This document shows, piece after piece, positions 62,710-64,000 of a stretch of DNA of 64,000 bases. Numbering within the stretch: position 1 is the first letter of the stretch; each line of letters starts with the position of its first letter. The notes under the pieces were generated by a model. It was not told the DNA's origin. It made no database searches and was given only the letters and a program-made list of their open reading frames with translations. The position numbers were made by a program, and so were the translations under genes. This DNA comes from Mesobacillus campisalis (GTDB taxonomy: Bacteria; Bacillota; Bacilli; Bacillales; Cytobacillaceae): the NCBI RefSeq assembly GCF_000986785.1, contig NZ_LAYY01000100.1, forward strand, positions 52,376-116,375, given 5' to 3'.

Positions 62710-62778
62710 GAGGGACAGGGGCGAATCTCCCACTTCATTTCTGGAAGGAAATGAAGCAGTAGAACCGTCCCCTTGTTC
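62710..62778. repeat. GAACCGTCCCC palindromic repeat, full, copy 15
   Basis: GGGACAGGGGCGAATCTCCCACTTC (decayed left arm) and GAAGCAGTAGAACCGTCCCC, in the divergent space before uppP. Confidence 0.75.
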
Positions 62779-62856
62779 CACTCGTGTTCCATCGTGTTCA
62801 ATCTATTATAATATGATAAAATGAATTGACTAAAAACATAAAGGACGTACAAATCT

Positions 62857-63681
62857 ATGACATTCTTGGATCTCTTAAAAGCACTTATTTTGGGCATGGT
62901 GGAAGGCCTAACAGAGTTTGCGCCTGTCTCTTCAACAGGACACATGATAATAGTGGATGATATGTGGCTCCAGTCGCAGCAATTTCTTGGAAAATACGCG
63001 GCCAATACCTTTAAGGTAGTGATTCAGCTTGGATCTATACTGGCAGTTGTCATTATTTTCAAGGAACGCTTCATTGAAATGCTGGGTATGAAAAAAATGA
63101 CCGAAGCAGAGAAGGAAAACCGGCTGAAGCTGACACAAGTATTGGTCGGCTTAATTCCCGCCGGGGTGCTGGGCGTTTTATTTGAAGATTATATCGACGA
63201 ACACCTCTTTTCCCTCTCAACTGTCCTAATTGGCTTAGTAGTGGGAGCTGTATTCATGATCCTGGCAGACATATTTGGAAAGAAACAGCCGTCCATCCAG
63301 ACAGTAGATCAGATCACCTACAAAAAGGCATTTGCTGTCGGGCTCATTCAGTGCTTGTCTTTATGGCCCGGGTTCTCCCGTTCCGGCTCGACCATTTCCG
63401 GCGGAGTCCTCCTGGGAATGAGCCACAAGGCGGCTGCCGACTTTACATTCATCATGGCGGTTCCCATAATGGCTGGGGCAAGCTTCCTGTCATTGGTCAA
63501 AAATTGGCAGTATTTCACCATGGACGCGCTCCCTTTCTTTATTGCCGGGTTTATCGCAGCATTTGTTTTTGCCCTTGTATCCATCCGCTTTTTCTTAAAA
63601 CTTATCAACAGAATTAAACTCATCCCGTTTGCCATTTACCGCATTCTGCTGGCTGGGGCCATTTATATTCTATATTTTTAA
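62857..63681 (+). CDS. uppP: Undecaprenyl-diphosphatase UppP (BacA)
   Basis: A 274-residue membrane phosphatase that converts undecaprenyl diphosphate to undecaprenyl phosphate, the lipid carrier for peptidoglycan and teichoic acid. The two family motifs are intact: GMVEGLTEFAPVSSTGHMIIVDD near the N-terminus (catalytic Glu, Ser, His) and WPGFSRSGSTISGGVLLGMSHKAAADFTF in the second half. About eight membrane segments. Overproduction gives bacitracin resistance in known systems. It is a single gene with a promoter in the region 62790-62850; no bacitracin-response operator was identified. Confidence 0.95.
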   Translation: MTFLDLLKALILGMVEGLTEFAPVSSTGHMIIVDDMWLQSQQFLGKYAANTFKVVIQLGSILAVVIIFKERFIEMLGMKKMTEAEKENRLKLTQVLVGLIPAGVLGVLFEDYIDEHLFSLSTVLIGLVVGAVFMILADIFGKKQPSIQTVDQITYKKAFAVGLIQCLSLWPGFSRSGSTISGGVLLGMSHKAAADFTFIMAVPIMAGASFLSLVKNWQYFTMDALPFFIAGFIAAFVFALVSIRFFLKLINRIKLIPFAIYRILLAGAIYILYF

Positions 63682-63740
63682 GTCCAGCGCCATGGTGTCC
63701 CTCGGAGCAGCTAGAAATGCCCCGCGCTTTACCCATTCGT

Positions 63741-63770
63741 GAATGAGGCACTAGAACCGTCCCCATGATT
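63741..63770. repeat. GAACCGTCCCC repeat, single arm, copy 16
   Basis: GAATGAGGCACTAGAACCGTCCCC after the uppP gene. Confidence 0.75.
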
Positions 63771-63771
63771 C

Positions 63772-63814
63772 AAAAAAAGCTCTCCTCGCACACGGCGAAG
63801 AGAGCTTTTCTTTT
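63772..63814. terminator. Convergent terminator
   Basis: AAAAGCTCTC-N15-GAGAGCTTTTCTTTT, between uppP and the permease gene at the right edge. Confidence 0.82.
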
Positions 63815-64000
63815 CACGTCAGCCTTTTCTTAAGTTTGGCGGCTGTGATTTCCAGGAGGATGGCGACGGCGAGGATGAAGTAGGTGATGGCTCCGATTTC
63901 TCTAATGTCGAGATAGAAATTGCTTGCCATGAACATGTCAAAGCCGATTCCGCCTGCTCCGGCAGCTGCACCCATGGCGACGGCGACGGCGAAGTTGATT
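63814..64000 (-). CDS. ABC transporter permease, PhnE-like, partial at right edge
   Basis: Reading the minus strand gives the last 61 codons of a permease: NFAVAVAMGAAAGAGGIGFDMFMASNFYLDIREIGAITYF, then ILAVAILLEITAAKLKKRLT and a TGA at 63816-63814. The GAGGIG(F) turn followed by a final membrane helix and a basic tail is typical of PhnE-type phosphonate permeases and other binding-protein-dependent transport permeases. With most of the protein outside the window PhnE is a tentative assignment; osmoprotectant or metal-ion permeases are alternatives. Confidence 0.6.
   Translation of the reverse strand, partial: INFAVAVAMGAAAGAGGIGFDMFMASNFYLDIREIGAITYFILAVAILLEITAAKLKKRLT

Noticed and set aside
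62490..63005. Long version (171 codons) of the zinc-ribbon protein
   Set aside because: The first 105 codons run over uppP and a repeat on the opposite strand; the ribosome site is at the internal ATG at 62690.

Overview
The window is chromosomal DNA of a low-to-mid GC, Gram-positive Bacillaceae-type organism. The support is sequence-level: AGGAGG-like ribosome sites with frequent TTG and GTG starts, a LysM-3D cell-wall protein behind a WalR box, an ECF sigma/membrane-protein pair, a twin-arginine PhoD phosphatase, UppP, subtilases and M28 aminopeptidases. I saw no rRNA, tRNA, CRISPR array, phage or intact insertion sequence. The species cannot be named from the sequence alone.

Layout. 1-6.4 kb: an ATPase cut by the left edge, a YocH-like autolysin, a complete FtsZ gene standing alone without ftsA, an EthD-like protein, a HAD phosphatase and a broken cation-efflux gene. 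6.4-16.4 kb: a beta-galactoside operon on the minus strand (binding protein, two permeases, EbgA-like GH2 beta-galactosidase, GH63-like hydrolase, EamA transporter, LacI regulator) with paired LacI-type operators at its promoter. 16.5-25.9 kb: secreted M28 aminopeptidase, ECF sigma operon, SDR, TolB-like membrane protein, BsuPI lipoprotein and two head-to-head paralogous subtilases. 26-36 kb: MFS efflux, PfpI-like protein, PhoD with a Pho box, SulP transporter, DUF368 (PopT-type) protein, PadR/HAAS pair. 36-42.5 kb: a large subtilase with Ig-like repeats, an Fn3 protein, CPBP protease and DUF378. 43-52.8 kb: a second carbohydrate cluster with D-galactonate dehydratase, PfkB sugar kinase, KDPG-type aldolase, GH2 enzyme, ABC transporter and an ArsR-like regulator. 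53-64 kb: Hsp20, DUF2188, a tiny basic protein beside a Ser/Thr kinase, a SpoIID/LytB protein, a two-gene phosphatase operon with a candidate Pho box, a second M28 aminopeptidase, UppP, and the end of a PhnE-like permease.

How the genes fit together. Two ABC-plus-glycosidase clusters import and cleave galactosides, and one continues into the De Ley-Doudoroff galactonate route. A secreted set (four proteases or peptidases of the subtilase and M28 types, PhoD, an exo/endonuclease-phosphatase, a metallophosphoesterase) scavenges peptides and phosphate. Two genes (PopT-type DUF368 and UppP) serve undecaprenyl-phosphate recycling.

The least explained material is intergenic. Three arrays upstream of unrelated genes have an almost exact 21-bp period (nine units at 861-1042, four at 27510-27586, four at 4535-4601). 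The first two share motif and flank. The third has a different motif but the same period. Separately, about 16 loci carry a palindromic repeat with core GAACCGTCCCC, often starting within a few bases of a stop codon.
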